A stretch of 64,000 bases of DNA from Streptomyces marianii (GCF_005795905.1 NZ_VAWE01000002.1:1-64000); one strand, 5' to 3'. Counted from the first letter of the stretch, positions 16,541 to 24,842 are shown. A program made the numbers and translations. The notes: generated by a model not told the origin, from the letters alone.

Positions 16541-16948
16541 ATGGCCGACTACGCCCACAAGGGCCGTTTCACCGGCAGGCGGGAGACCGGCACCGACTAC
16601 AGCGTCCTGTTCATCGGCAGCAACGATTTCGTCGAGAAGGGCACGGTCTGGGACCGGGACGCCGAAGCCTTCCGCGAGGGAAGGGAGTTCCGGGCGTTCA
16701 AGGACCTCACCGACTTCCACGCCTTCTCCTTCGACGCCCGGGACGGCGCGTCGCACCTGTCCCTCTTCGCCTTCCTCGACTCCGACGACGCCACCATCGG
16801 CACCGTCTTCATCGCCGAGACCCACACCGAGGAGTTCGAGTTCCTCGGCTGCGACTGCTCCTGCTCCTGCTGCTGCGAGTGCTGCACCAACGCGGACACC
16901 CAGTGCCACTGCGGATGCAGCTGCGAGATCATCCCCACTACTGCGTGA
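16541..16948 (+). CDS. Small acidic protein with cysteine-rich metallothionein-like tail
   Basis: This 135-residue protein starts at ATG 16541 after AAGGAG. Residues 1-105 form an acidic alpha/beta-looking domain (TDYSVLFIGSNDF, HLSLFAFLDSDD, GTVFIAETH). The last 30 residues hold eleven or more cysteines in CxC, CCC and CC arrangements (starting CDCSCSCCC), then CHCGCSC. Such density suggests metal binding or disulfide linkage. The neighbours are equally unknown small genes. Confidence 0.7.
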   Translation: MADYAHKGRFTGRRETGTDYSVLFIGSNDFVEKGTVWDRDAEAFREGREFRAFKDLTDFHAFSFDARDGASHLSLFAFLDSDDATIGTVFIAETHTEEFEFLGCDCSCSCCCECCTNADTQCHCGCSCEIIPTTA

Positions 16949-17124
16949 CCCGGCGGCGCGGGCTCCCAGGGGCGCACAACCCCGGCGGGCGCGGCCCACC
17001 CGGAAGCCGACCGACCCCGCCCGTGCCGGAAGATGGTCACGGCCCAGGCCGCGAGCTGACGCAGCGGCGGGCCGGCGTCCCGGCAGATCGCCTTGAACCG
17101 CCAACCTGCCCCGAGGAGTACCTG

Positions 17125-17379
17125 ATGGCCGCACAGACCACCTACGTCGCCGTACGCGACGGCCGCCCCACCCGTGCCGCTTCCACCCTCGCCGCCGCCC
17201 AGGACGCCGCCCTGGCCGCCGAGACCGAGTTTCTCGACGCCGCCGACTGGGAGTTCCGCTGGGAGGAGACCGACCCCGGCAGCGAATGGCGTCTCACGCA
17301 CCGCTATCTCCCCAGCGGCAAGACACGGTTCTCCCGCACGGCGCGCGCCGTCTACGCCGTCGACCACATCACCGGCTGA
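17125..17379 (+). CDS. Hypothetical protein, 84 residues
   Basis: ATG 17125 follows GAGGAG (17113-17118). The product is small and acidic, with a strand-rich start (TTYVAVRDGRPT), an alanine-rich helix, and a WEFRWEET...RLTHRYLPSG segment typical of small phage-type proteins. A decayed copy of its 5' part lies immediately downstream (17379-17465). Confidence 0.65.
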   Translation: MAAQTTYVAVRDGRPTRAASTLAAAQDAALAAETEFLDAADWEFRWEETDPGSEWRLTHRYLPSGKTRFSRTARAVYAVDHITG

Positions 17380-17465
17380 CGCGGCGGCAGGCCGGCGTCC
17401 CGGCCAGACCGCTGCGTCGCCGTGCACGACGACCGTCCCACCCATACCGCCCTGCCACCGCCCCA
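17379..17465 (+). pseudogene. Decayed tandem duplicate of the 17125 gene start
   Basis: The sequence after the stop repeats the upstream leader (GCCGGCGTCCCGGC at about 17070 and again near 17390), then codons reading VAVHDDRPTHTA against VAVRDGRPTRAA of the intact gene. The copy lacks an ATG and loses similarity after about 15 codons. Nothing else in 17466-17639 looks coding. Confidence 0.55.
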
Positions 17466-17639
17466 GCGCGAGCGTCGCGTCACGGCGAACGGCGGCGCGG
17501 CGGCCGATGCCCGCGCCCCCACGGAAGGCGTCGCCTGCCTGCCGAGCCAGGCGCCGCAGCGGGTCACCGCCGTGGCCTTCGCCCCCTTCGCCAGGCCCAG
17601 CCGCACCGGCCCGGGTCCCGCGCGGGGCGACAACACCCC

Positions 17640-17694
17640 TTGACTCTTAAAACTTGCGCCATGGGGCGAGCATCTGTATAGTCTTAAGAGTCAA
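17640..17694 (+). promoter_or_regulatory. AT-rich promoter with 44-bp spaced inverted operator, copy 3
   Basis: Arms TTGACTCTTAA (17640-17650) and TTAAGAGTCAA (17684-17694) flank -35 TTGCGC (17654-17659), a 17-bp spacer and -10 TATAGT (17677-17682). It drives 17719-18390. Confidence 0.8.
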
Positions 17695-17718
17695 AGGGAG
17701 CTTTTCGAGGGGGTCCAC

Positions 17719-18390
17719 ATGAACCGCAGTCTCACCCGCGCCGTCCAGCAGGCAGTCCGTCTCGTCCCGCACGGCGACGACCCCTTCACCCACCTCGTCG
17801 AGGTGGAACACCTCTTCCCCTCGTACGCGTTCAGCGACGCCCCGGCCCGCTGGACCCCGGGAGAGGGCTTCACCGAGGTGATGGGCGGCGCGTGGATCCG
17901 CGACAACGCCGACGGCACGCAGACCGCCGTGGTCACCGGGGTGGGCCCCAAGCAGCTCCCGGCCGCCGACGGCGGCACCTGGACCGAGGAGGAGATCTGG
18001 ACGGTCACCTCCGCCGACCCCGCCGTCTTCGCGTGGCTCGACGACAAGCCGGACCGGATCACCTGGGCACTGGGACGCGAGGACGTCGAGATCGTCCGCG
18101 AGCCCTACCAGGGCCACCCCGCCGAGGCGTGGGAGACCTACTGGTACCGCTTCAGCCTGGAGAACCGGTTCGTGCCCGAGCGGCGCGCCGATGGCCGCTA
18201 CACCCTCACCCTCGCGTGCGCGCCCAACGACGGCTGGGACGGCTTCGGGCCGCTCTCGCTCGCCGACGCCAGCAGCCGCGTCCTGGCAACCTTCGGCGGC
18301 CGCGCCACCGTCCGCACCTCGGTCAGCTCCTCCACCAGCGGCCGGGTGCCGCACCCGGTCACCCTCATGCGGATGCTCACCCGCCGGTGA
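17719..18390 (+). CDS. Hypothetical protein, 223 residues
   Basis: ATG 17719 follows GAGGGGGTCCAC. No family is recognised. It is rich in tryptophan and acidic residues (WTEEEIWTVTSADP, WALGREDVEI, EAWETYWYRF), reading as a soluble alpha/beta protein. It is monocistronic: a 12-bp terminator hairpin follows within ten bases of the stop. Confidence 0.7.
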   Translation: MNRSLTRAVQQAVRLVPHGDDPFTHLVEVEHLFPSYAFSDAPARWTPGEGFTEVMGGAWIRDNADGTQTAVVTGVGPKQLPAADGGTWTEEEIWTVTSADPAVFAWLDDKPDRITWALGREDVEIVREPYQGHPAEAWETYWYRFSLENRFVPERRADGRYTLTLACAPNDGWDGFGPLSLADASSRVLATFGGRATVRTSVSSSTSGRVPHPVTLMRMLTRR

Positions 18391-18397
18391 CCGCGCC

Positions 18398-18425
18398 CGG
18401 CCCGGCCCCTTGCGGGGCCGGGCCG
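18398..18425 (+). terminator. Terminator hairpin
   Basis: A 12-bp perfect stem (18398-18409 with 18414-18425) and TTGC loop directly follow the 17719 gene. Confidence 0.6.
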
Positions 18426-18466
18426 TTCACCCCATCCGCCCGCAAGTCACACGAGACGTTGGTGAC

Positions 18467-19189
18467 ATGAACGCTCCTTCTCACGGCATCGACCTGACCT
18501 GCCGCACCGAAGCACTCAGCCTCAGCGACATCAGCCGCGCCTTCGGCCTCAGTCGCAGCTCTGCCCAGAAGTGGCACAAGACTCCCGTCCAGAGCGCCAC
18601 CGGGCACAAGGCCGCGCTCCCGCCGGCCCTGCACGCCGTCGCGCAGGCCATCGGCGTCCGCCTCGGGCCGGACGTGCTCGAAGGCCCCCGGCCCCGGTAC
18701 CCGGTCGAGGTGGTCCTCGCCCTGGGCCAGGCCCTCGGCTACCTGGACCGCCACGGCCACCTCATCAAGGAGAACCAGGGCAAGGGCCGGGGCCGCTGGC
18801 TTCCCGCAGTCCCGACCATCGACCCCGCCACGCGGCGGGAACGCCACTACGTCAACCACCTGGCCGCCGCGCTGGGCGTGACGAACGAGGCCGTCGAGAT
18901 GGGCCTGAGCCGCAAGGCGCACAGCTACGTCCAGCCCGACGGCACCGACGAGATGGGGCGCAGCTTCTGGTGGGCCCCGACCGTGGAGCACCTCGTCGAG
19001 CGGGCCCGCACCGGCCCCGCCGGCCGCCGCATCCGTCTCTACGGCGGCCGTCACACCCACAGCGCCGCTCCCGGCCGCCGCAGCTTCCGCACCGGCTGCG
19101 GAAAGATCATCGGCCGCAGCGACCACTGGATGCCCGATACCGCCGTCGTGACCTGCCCCGCCTGCCGGAAGGCGGAGGCCGCCGGATGA
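18467..19189 (+). CDS. Winged-helix/HTH protein with C-terminal zinc ribbon
   Basis: This is a 240-residue protein. Residues 17-40 (SLSDISRAFGLSRSSAQKWHK) are a good helix-turn-helix of the AlpA/MerR-like excisionase type. A second HTH-like stretch is near residues 125-145 (VNHLAAALGVTNEAVEMGLSR). The C-terminus has GCGK...VTCPACRK, a likely treble-clef or ribbon metal site. It overlaps the next gene (ATGA). It is a candidate regulator of the 44-bp inverted operators nearby, by inference only. Confidence 0.65.
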   Translation: MNAPSHGIDLTCRTEALSLSDISRAFGLSRSSAQKWHKTPVQSATGHKAALPPALHAVAQAIGVRLGPDVLEGPRPRYPVEVVLALGQALGYLDRHGHLIKENQGKGRGRWLPAVPTIDPATRRERHYVNHLAAALGVTNEAVEMGLSRKAHSYVQPDGTDEMGRSFWWAPTVEHLVERARTGPAGRRIRLYGGRHTHSAAPGRRSFRTGCGKIIGRSDHWMPDTAVVTCPACRKAEAAG

Positions 19190-19326
19190 CCCCCGCGGGG
19201 GACGTCGGACCGTTCGATGCCGAGGGCTGGAAGCTCCGCGCCGGCGGCGAACGGGTCCACCGGTGCGGGTGCACGGTCCACGACGGCGAGGAGTGCGACG
19301 GGCACTGCGCGCCGGGCGCCCGCTGA
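19186..19326 (+). CDS. 46-residue cysteine-rich miniprotein
   Basis: The ATG overlaps the stop of the HTH gene, so it is translationally coupled. The short product ends in CGCTVHDGEECDGHC, with four cysteines and two histidines, a likely single zinc site. No homologue is recognised. Confidence 0.55.
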   Translation: MTPAGDVGPFDAEGWKLRAGGERVHRCGCTVHDGEECDGHCAPGAR

Positions 19327-19397
19327 GCCCTCACCCCCGCCCGTATTCCAGCACCGCCCGGCCGGGCCCGCGCCCTGCGAGGAAGGAGAGCAGCAGC

Positions 19398-20024
19398 ATG
19401 AACACGCTGTACCCGCGCTACCCGCGCACCCCTCACCTGCCCGGCTCCCCGGGAGCCACGGCGGACGACGAGCGGGCCGACTGGGAGACATTCGTCCCGG
19501 AGGCCGGCGCGCGGATCGTGATGACCATGAAGATGGACGGCGAGAACACCACCGTCCACCGCGACGGCATGTATGCCCGCTCGCCCTCCGGGCGCAGCCG
19601 TCCCTGGCAGGACGAGATGCGTGCGTACGCGGCGACGTTCCGGGCGGACATCCCGCCCGGCTGGTTCGTCTGCGGGGAGAACCTCACCGTCACGCACTCC
19701 CTGCGCTACACCCGCCCGCTGCCCAGGTTCATGGTCTTCTCGATCTGGGCCGGCGACACCTGCCTGCCCTGGACGGACACGGTCGAGTGGGCCGAGCTGC
19801 TCGGGCTCGCCACGGTCCCGGTCCTCTACCAGGGCCCCCGCCGAGACCCCGCCGCGCTGCACCGGATCTTCGAGAGCAGCACCGACACCGATCATGACGA
19901 GGGCTATGTGGTGCGCGACGCCGCCGCCTTCACCCGCCGGCAGTTCGCCCGCCGCGTCACCAAGTGGGTCCGGCCGGGGCATGTCACCACCGGCCGGTCC
20001 TGGCCGCTGCAGGCCGCGCCGTGA
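19398..20024 (+). CDS. Rnl2-like RNA ligase (nucleotidyltransferase)
   Basis: This 208-residue protein starts at ATG 19398 with AAGGAGAG upstream. Motif I is KMDGEN with the adenylation lysine at residue 45. Motif III is WFVCGENL, motif IV is DEGYVVR and motif V is RVTKWVR, in order and at the usual distances for the compact RNA ligase / ATP-grasp-like nucleotidyltransferase family. It has only the catalytic domain and no C-terminal specificity domain. Phage and plasmid relatives repair nicked tRNA or RNA, often against host anticodon nucleases. That role here is inference. It is a rare clearly enzymatic gene in the left half. Confidence 0.85.
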   Translation: MNTLYPRYPRTPHLPGSPGATADDERADWETFVPEAGARIVMTMKMDGENTTVHRDGMYARSPSGRSRPWQDEMRAYAATFRADIPPGWFVCGENLTVTHSLRYTRPLPRFMVFSIWAGDTCLPWTDTVEWAELLGLATVPVLYQGPRRDPAALHRIFESSTDTDHDEGYVVRDAAAFTRRQFARRVTKWVRPGHVTTGRSWPLQAAP

Positions 20025-20656
20025 CATCCCGGTGTCACCCCGCGCGCAGCTCCCGCAGCCGGGCGGCGGTTCGGCGCCTTCGGGCCAGGGGGAGAACGGC
20101 CGTCGGCCGGGTTCCGGCCGGGCGGGGACACGAGCCGCCGGTTGCGTCCGGGGCGCAGACACCGACGGCCGGTACCGAAGCGGTACCGGCCGGTGTCGGC
20201 GGGCGCGGGCCAACGCGCCTGCCGTGGGTCCTGAAGGGCTCGGGCTTGCGACCAACTCGCCGTCAGGTCGACACCGTCGGAAGGCCGTCGGTATCGGTGC
20301 CGGGCAGCGTCTTACTGATGGGGCCCGCCGTGCAAGCACGCGGGAACAAACGCTGGGCCGCGCGAGGCTCTCGCGGCGCCCAACTGTCCTCGGGTTCCCC
20401 GTTCTTCAGGGCCGGGGCGCTGCGGAAGTCACCTGTGGGCCAGCGGAACATCCGTGAGGCCACAAACCGGTGAAACCGGCATAACGGACACGGGTTCGGG
20501 TGGGCGGGGGGCCGGTCATGGAAGGCTTGTGCGTACCGCGCAGCCCCGCATCCGCAGGGCCAACTGCCGCAGGGCTGCGTCTGCTTGCGACCAATCCCGC
20601 CGGGTCCCGGTCCTTCGTGTGCCGGGGCCCCCGTCAGGACGGAGTCCTGCGCGCCC
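20025..20656. other. Long intergenic region with terminator hairpin
   Basis: About 630 bases without a supported gene. A hairpin at 20167-20191 (11-bp stem, AAG loop, core GGTACC) probably ends the RNA-ligase transcript. The rest shows no strong signal. Confidence 0.5.
20167..20191 (+). terminator. Hairpin with 11-bp stem
   Basis: Arms 20167-20177 and 20181-20191 are exact reverse complements around AAG. It lies 143 bases after the RNA-ligase stop. Confidence 0.5.
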
Positions 20657-20950
20657 ATGACCGGCCTGCCCGCCTCTCCCGAGCCCTCCCCCGCCCAGCC
20701 CCCCTCGCCGGCGCCCGCCGGCGAGGGGGCGGCGGGGCGCCTGGGGCCCACGCACACGCTGATCCTGCTGACCGTCTTCCTGACGCTGGGCACGGCGCTG
20801 TTCCTGAAGGGGACACCGATCGGCGACATCCTCCTGCTGCTCGGCGGGTGCGGGGCCGTCGGCGCGGCCACCCTGACCGCGGCCGGCGGCGGCCGGCGGC
20901 TGATGGCCGTCCTGGTCGAGGCCGCGGTGCGCTCCGGCGCGGGCAAGTAG
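20657..20950 (+). CDS. Small two-helix membrane protein
   Basis: This is a 97-residue protein. After a proline-rich N-terminus (about 32 residues) come two hydrophobic helices (HTLILLTVFLTLGTALFL and DILLLLGGCGAVGAATLTA) separated by a short KGTPIG turn. It precedes a tandem-XRE gene by 11 bases, the same arrangement as 1484-2589. The repeated pairing suggests that the two act together, for example as a membrane-tethered regulator. Confidence 0.75.
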   Translation: MTGLPASPEPSPAQPPSPAPAGEGAAGRLGPTHTLILLTVFLTLGTALFLKGTPIGDILLLLGGCGAVGAATLTAAGGGRRLMAVLVEAAVRSGAGK

Positions 20951-20961
20951 AGGGGCCGGCC

Positions 20962-21984
20962 ATGACCTCACCCCACCCCGGCTCCGTGCGGGGGCCGTTC
21001 GCCGACCTCGCCGAGCACCTGGCCGGCCTGCGCAGGTCCGCGCGGCTGTCCCAGCGCGGTCTCGCCGCGGCCGCGGCCGTCTCCCGCGGCACCGTCCAGC
21101 GCGCCGAGTCCGGCACCGCGGCCCCCTCGACGGCCGTGCTGGACGCTCTCGTGCGCGCCTGCGGCGGCGAGCGGGCCGCCCGGGACCGCGCGCACGTCCT
21201 GCGGACGCGGGGCCGCACCGAACTCCGCGGCCGGCTCCCCGCGCTCCAGGCGCCCGCGCCCGCGCTCGTCCACACCGCGCAGGACCTCGGCGCCGCGCTC
21301 GCCGCGGAGTACGAGCGGGCCGGCGCCCCGCCCCTGACCGCGCTGGTCCGGCCCGCGGCCGGCCGCACGCCGATCCCGCGCACCACCGCCTGGCGCATCG
21401 TCCGCCGCAAGGGCCTGCCCGCCAGCGCCGAGCAGCTGCAGACCCTCCTCGACGTCTGCCGGGTCAGCCGCCCCGCCCAGCGGCACTACCGCGAGGCGTT
21501 CGGCCGTGTCCTGGCGGCCCGCGGGCGGCGCAGCGCTCCCCCGCGCCACACTCCGCGGCGCCCGCCCGCCGCGGCGCAGAGCCGGGGCACCGGCACCGAC
21601 AAGATCACGCCCTGGTTCCGGGACCTGATGGACACCATGTCCCCCAAGGACATCGAGACCGCCCTGACCGTCGGGACCGCGTACCTCATCGCCAACGAGG
21701 CGCACCGCAACGGCAGCGTGCCGCCGCGCTCGCTCGAACGTGTCATGCAGATCGCGGGCGACCTGTTCGTCGAGGCGAACCGGCTGAAGACCGGGCCGGG
21801 CCCGGACTTCACCTTCTCGGACCTCAAGGGGGGCACCATCGTGGTGGAGGCGAAGTCCACCTCCCGCCTCCTTGGGCCGGACGGCCGGGTCACAGGGCCC
21901 CGGGCCGGCGAGCTGCCGCACCGGGCGGTGGCGGCGCTGGAGATGGCGGGCGGCCGGCAGGCGGACCGCGGCCGGGCGCCGTAG
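20962..21984 (+). CDS. XRE-family regulator with extended C-terminus
   Basis: This is a 340-residue protein. Residues about 15-65 (LAGLRRSARLSQRGLAAAAAVSRGTVQRAESG) are a textbook XRE helix-turn-helix. A second, weaker unit follows near residues 130-165 (TTAWRIVRRKGLPASAEQLQTLLD). The C-terminal 140 residues are acidic alpha/beta (WFRDLMDTMSPKDIETALTVG ... GGTIVVEAKST). It pairs with the preceding two-helix membrane gene. A regulatory function is well supported; its target is not known. Confidence 0.75.
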   Translation: MTSPHPGSVRGPFADLAEHLAGLRRSARLSQRGLAAAAAVSRGTVQRAESGTAAPSTAVLDALVRACGGERAARDRAHVLRTRGRTELRGRLPALQAPAPALVHTAQDLGAALAAEYERAGAPPLTALVRPAAGRTPIPRTTAWRIVRRKGLPASAEQLQTLLDVCRVSRPAQRHYREAFGRVLAARGRRSAPPRHTPRRPPAAAQSRGTGTDKITPWFRDLMDTMSPKDIETALTVGTAYLIANEAHRNGSVPPRSLERVMQIAGDLFVEANRLKTGPGPDFTFSDLKGGTIVVEAKSTSRLLGPDGRVTGPRAGELPHRAVAALEMAGGRQADRGRAP

Positions 21985-22038
21985 GGGCAGGGGGCCGGGC
22001 CTGCTGCCGGCTGTGCCCGGCCGGCGGCGGGGGCGCGG

Positions 22039-22962
22039 CTACGGCTGGATGTGGCGCAGGACGACGGTGCGGCGCACGCCGGCGTCCAGCATGGCCTGGG
22101 CCCGGTGCTGCCCGTTGATGTAGCGGACTTCGCGGTCGGGCTGGATCGCGTCACCGAGGCAGAACAGGGTGGCCAGGGCCTCGGTCTCCCAGTCGGTGGC
22201 GCCGGCCGCGGCCGCGTGGGACACCGCGAACTCCCGCATGTCGTCGGGGTCCACGGCCTGCTCGCGGGACCTCCGGAGCGCCTCCAGGGCCAGGGCGTTG
22301 ACCTTGTGCCAGTCGCCGCCGTGGTACCAGCAGCAGGTGCGGACGGTGCGGTTCGGCAGCAGCTGCCGGGTCCAGCGCCGCCACCAGGGCACGCCGGCCG
22401 GCATGCACGCCGGCGCGCGGAACGGCTTCGGGCGGGCGAGGCGGACGACCGCGTACGCCTCGAACACCGGTTGCGGTTCCGGCTCGTCGGGGCGCGGCAC
22501 GTAGCCGGTGCCGCGGCCGGTCTCGACCGGGCCGCCGACCAGCGTTTCGAGCTGCTCGGGGGTGATCGCCCTCCACCGCGGCTGGCGCGGCCGGTAGCGG
22601 TCGGTCTCGGCGAACACCACCCGCCTGAAACGGGTCTCCTGAAGGGAGTCCTCGCCCCACAGCTGCCGCTCCACCCACACCGGCGGGAGGTCCTGCTCGG
22701 GGCAGTGCCGCTCCCACACCGCGGCCGCGAACCTCTCCGCGCCGTTCGTCAGGCCCATGCCCTCCTCGCGGGCGATCTGGGTGACCACGGCGACCGGGCG
22801 CGCCCCGGGGGCGGTGAACAGCTGCAGCCGGAACGTTCCCGGCAGCCCGGGGGCGGTGAACATGTGCTCGTCCACGGTGCGCCGGCGGGGCGCGGCCAGC
22901 GCGGCAAGGTCGTCCCCGCCTGAGCGGGCCGGCTCGGGTGTGTGATCGGTGTCCTCGGCCAT
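22039..22962 (-). CDS. Protein with C-terminal ParB/DGQHR-like motif
   Basis: This is a 307-residue protein starting at ATG 22962. The last 30 residues read VRYINGQHRAQAMLDAG, which matches the [DN]GQHR signature of ParB-type nucleases and the DndB/DGQHR family. The body includes a CCWYHGGDWHKVNALALEAL stretch. The position of the motif at the extreme C-terminus is unusual, since in ParB it is N-terminal. It is divergent from the 23199 gene, with palindromic site 3 between them. Partition or defence roles are both possible. Confidence 0.55.
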   Translation of the reverse strand: MAEDTDHTPEPARSGGDDLAALAAPRRRTVDEHMFTAPGLPGTFRLQLFTAPGARPVAVVTQIAREEGMGLTNGAERFAAAVWERHCPEQDLPPVWVERQLWGEDSLQETRFRRVVFAETDRYRPRQPRWRAITPEQLETLVGGPVETGRGTGYVPRPDEPEPQPVFEAYAVVRLARPKPFRAPACMPAGVPWWRRWTRQLLPNRTVRTCCWYHGGDWHKVNALALEALRRSREQAVDPDDMREFAVSHAAAAGATDWETEALATLFCLGDAIQPDREVRYINGQHRAQAMLDAGVRRTVVLRHIQP

Positions 22963-23070
22963 CTCCCGATCATCCCCCGGCCGGGCGGACCCGGGCGCGC
23001 CGGTCCGGTCGGATGCGCCGGCCGCGGTGTCACGGGCATCCGGCGCGGCCAAACCCCGCGAGGGTTGCGG

Positions 23071-23085
23071 CTTGCAAGATACAAA
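23071..23085. promoter_or_regulatory. Palindromic operator-like site 3 (CTTGCAAGATACAAA)
   Basis: The third copy of the motif at 395 and 13848 lies between the divergent starts at 22962 and 23199. It is followed at 23091 by CAGGTCAGAGCCCATG, the middle box of the 108-bp repeat, so this region is a partial repeat copy. Confidence 0.4.
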
Positions 23086-23198
23086 AACGCAGGTCAGAGC
23101 CCATGTCATGGTTGCTTGTCGGGCGTGGGAGGGAGTACGGTCCCCGGGGTGCGGCGCCGTACCCCGGGCGCCGTGGACTCCGGTGAAGGCGGTGGGAT

Positions 23199-24842
23199 GT
23201 GACGCAGCAGCAGGCTTCCAGGGACGCGGCGGGTACGGCCGGCGGCAGGCCGGCGGTGGTCAACCGCGGGCAGCTGGCGGCCGAACTCGGGATCGAGCCG
23301 TGGATGGTCGCCCGCGGCCAGGAGCTCGGGATCGTGCCCGAGCGGACCAGCGGCCGGGGGTGGAGCAGGGAGGCCGCCGACACCCTGGCGGGCCGGGTCG
23401 ATGAACTGCGGGAGGCCATCGCCGAGCGGGAGGGGTACGGCGCGCGGCGGATCGCCCAGGAGGTCCTGGCGCCGGCCACTGGCCTGGACGTCGCGGCCGA
23501 CGACGTCGCCGAGCTCGCCGGGCGCGGGTTCCTGCGCGTCGTGGGCGAGTACTCCGGCCACCTGCTGTACTCCGTGCGCGACGCCGGACGGCTCACGCCG
23601 CAGGGACACCAGGTGCTGGCCGAGGTGATCGCCGGGCGCCAGGAGCGCGAGGCGCGGGCCGCGGCCGAGCGGGAGGCGTGGTGCGCGGTGAGCCTGGCGC
23701 CGCAGGCGGCGGCCGAACATCTGGGGTGGACGCGCGCGGAGCTGGAGAAGGTCGCCGGCGAGGGGCGGATCACGGCCGGGCCCGGCGGCCGGTACCCGCT
23801 CGCCGGCCTCAAGGAGCTCGCGGACGACGAGGAGCTCGGGGAGCGGGTGGCCGGCGAGCGGCTGGTGCGGGCGGACGAGGCATGCGGGCTGCTGGAGATC
23901 CGGGCCGTCGATTTCAAGCTGGCCGCGGGGGCCGGGTGGATCACCCCGGCCTCGGCCGTCCAGGCGCAGGTGGGCCGGCGACGGTGGATCGACGTGCCGC
24001 TCTACCGGGTCCGCGACGTCGAGGCGCTGCGGGAGCTGCCCGGCGTGGACTGGGAGGCGGTGCGGTCCGTGCCGGCGGGACGGCCCAGCGCCCTGCGCGA
24101 CCTCGTCGCCCGGGTGCCCGACCGGGCCGAGGCCGTGCACCGCTTCGCCGCCGCGCTCGCCGACCGGCACCGGGTGCAGGTGTGGGCGTACTTCGACGAC
24201 ACCACCGGCCTGTGGGAGGTGGAGTGGGCGCCGGGCCGGGCGGACGGCGGACCGGAGCGCGAGGCGGTCGCCGCCGAGCTGCGCGCCGATGCGCTGGCCG
24301 GCCGCCACCGCGGGGACATCCGCCTCGGGCAGGCCCGGTGGGGAGCGCGGCTGCGCTGGGCGCGGCCGCTGGCCGAGGACGGGGCGGCGGTCGTGCTGTG
24401 CACCCGGGCCGTGCCCGGCGAGGAGCGGGAGGAGGACGAGCACAGGGGCCTGGTGGAGGTCGCCGTCGCCGACGTGGCGACCGGCACGGTGCTCCTCGAC
24501 GCAGGCGTCCGCCCGGACGGCGCCGGCTCCGGGCCGGGGCGGGAGTGGGAGAAGATCCTGCCGCGGCTGCGGGCCGTCACCCGCGGCCGGCTCGTCGTCC
24601 CCGGCGACCCGGCCGGCGACCGGGCCCGGATCGCCGCCGCCACCGAACGGGCCGGGCGCCGGCTCATGCACCTGGCCGATCCGGACCGCTGGGCGCTGGG
24701 CCCCGAGGAGCGGCCGATCGCCGGGCGTACCGCGCGACTTCCCGCCGGTGAGGCGTGCGGTCACGTGCGCGAGGTGCTGCTGCGCCACGCGGCCGGGCGC
24801 GGGCGCCGCCACCGGCCCAAGGGGCGCCCCGCGGCGCCGTGA
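23199..24842 (+). CDS. Multi-HTH helical protein with degenerate DnaQ-like exonuclease domain
   Basis: This is a 547-residue protein starting at GTG 23199. The first 250 residues hold repeated HTH-like units (NRGQLAAELGIEPWMVARG, SLAPQAAAEHLGWTRAELEKV, RADEACGLLEIRAVDFKLAA). Residues about 415-500 (GLVEVAVADVATGTVLLDAGVRP ... ILPRLRAVTRGRLVVPGDPAGDRARIAAAT) align by eye with RNase T/DnaQ domains of Streptomyces proteins. However, the DxE of motif I and the YNxxFD-like motif II are not intact (PGDPAGD), so it is probably catalytically dead. It may be a nucleic-acid-binding relic. Confidence 0.55.
   Translation: MTQQQASRDAAGTAGGRPAVVNRGQLAAELGIEPWMVARGQELGIVPERTSGRGWSREAADTLAGRVDELREAIAEREGYGARRIAQEVLAPATGLDVAADDVAELAGRGFLRVVGEYSGHLLYSVRDAGRLTPQGHQVLAEVIAGRQEREARAAAEREAWCAVSLAPQAAAEHLGWTRAELEKVAGEGRITAGPGGRYPLAGLKELADDEELGERVAGERLVRADEACGLLEIRAVDFKLAAGAGWITPASAVQAQVGRRRWIDVPLYRVRDVEALRELPGVDWEAVRSVPAGRPSALRDLVARVPDRAEAVHRFAAALADRHRVQVWAYFDDTTGLWEVEWAPGRADGGPEREAVAAELRADALAGRHRGDIRLGQARWGARLRWARPLAEDGAAVVLCTRAVPGEEREEDEHRGLVEVAVADVATGTVLLDAGVRPDGAGSGPGREWEKILPRLRAVTRGRLVVPGDPAGDRARIAAATERAGRRLMHLADPDRWALGPEERPIAGRTARLPAGEACGHVREVLLRHAAGRGRRHRPKGRPAAP

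Noticed and set aside
17422..17643. 73-residue frame after the 17125 gene
   Set aside because: It begins in the decayed duplicate and shows no RBS or conserved pattern beyond it.
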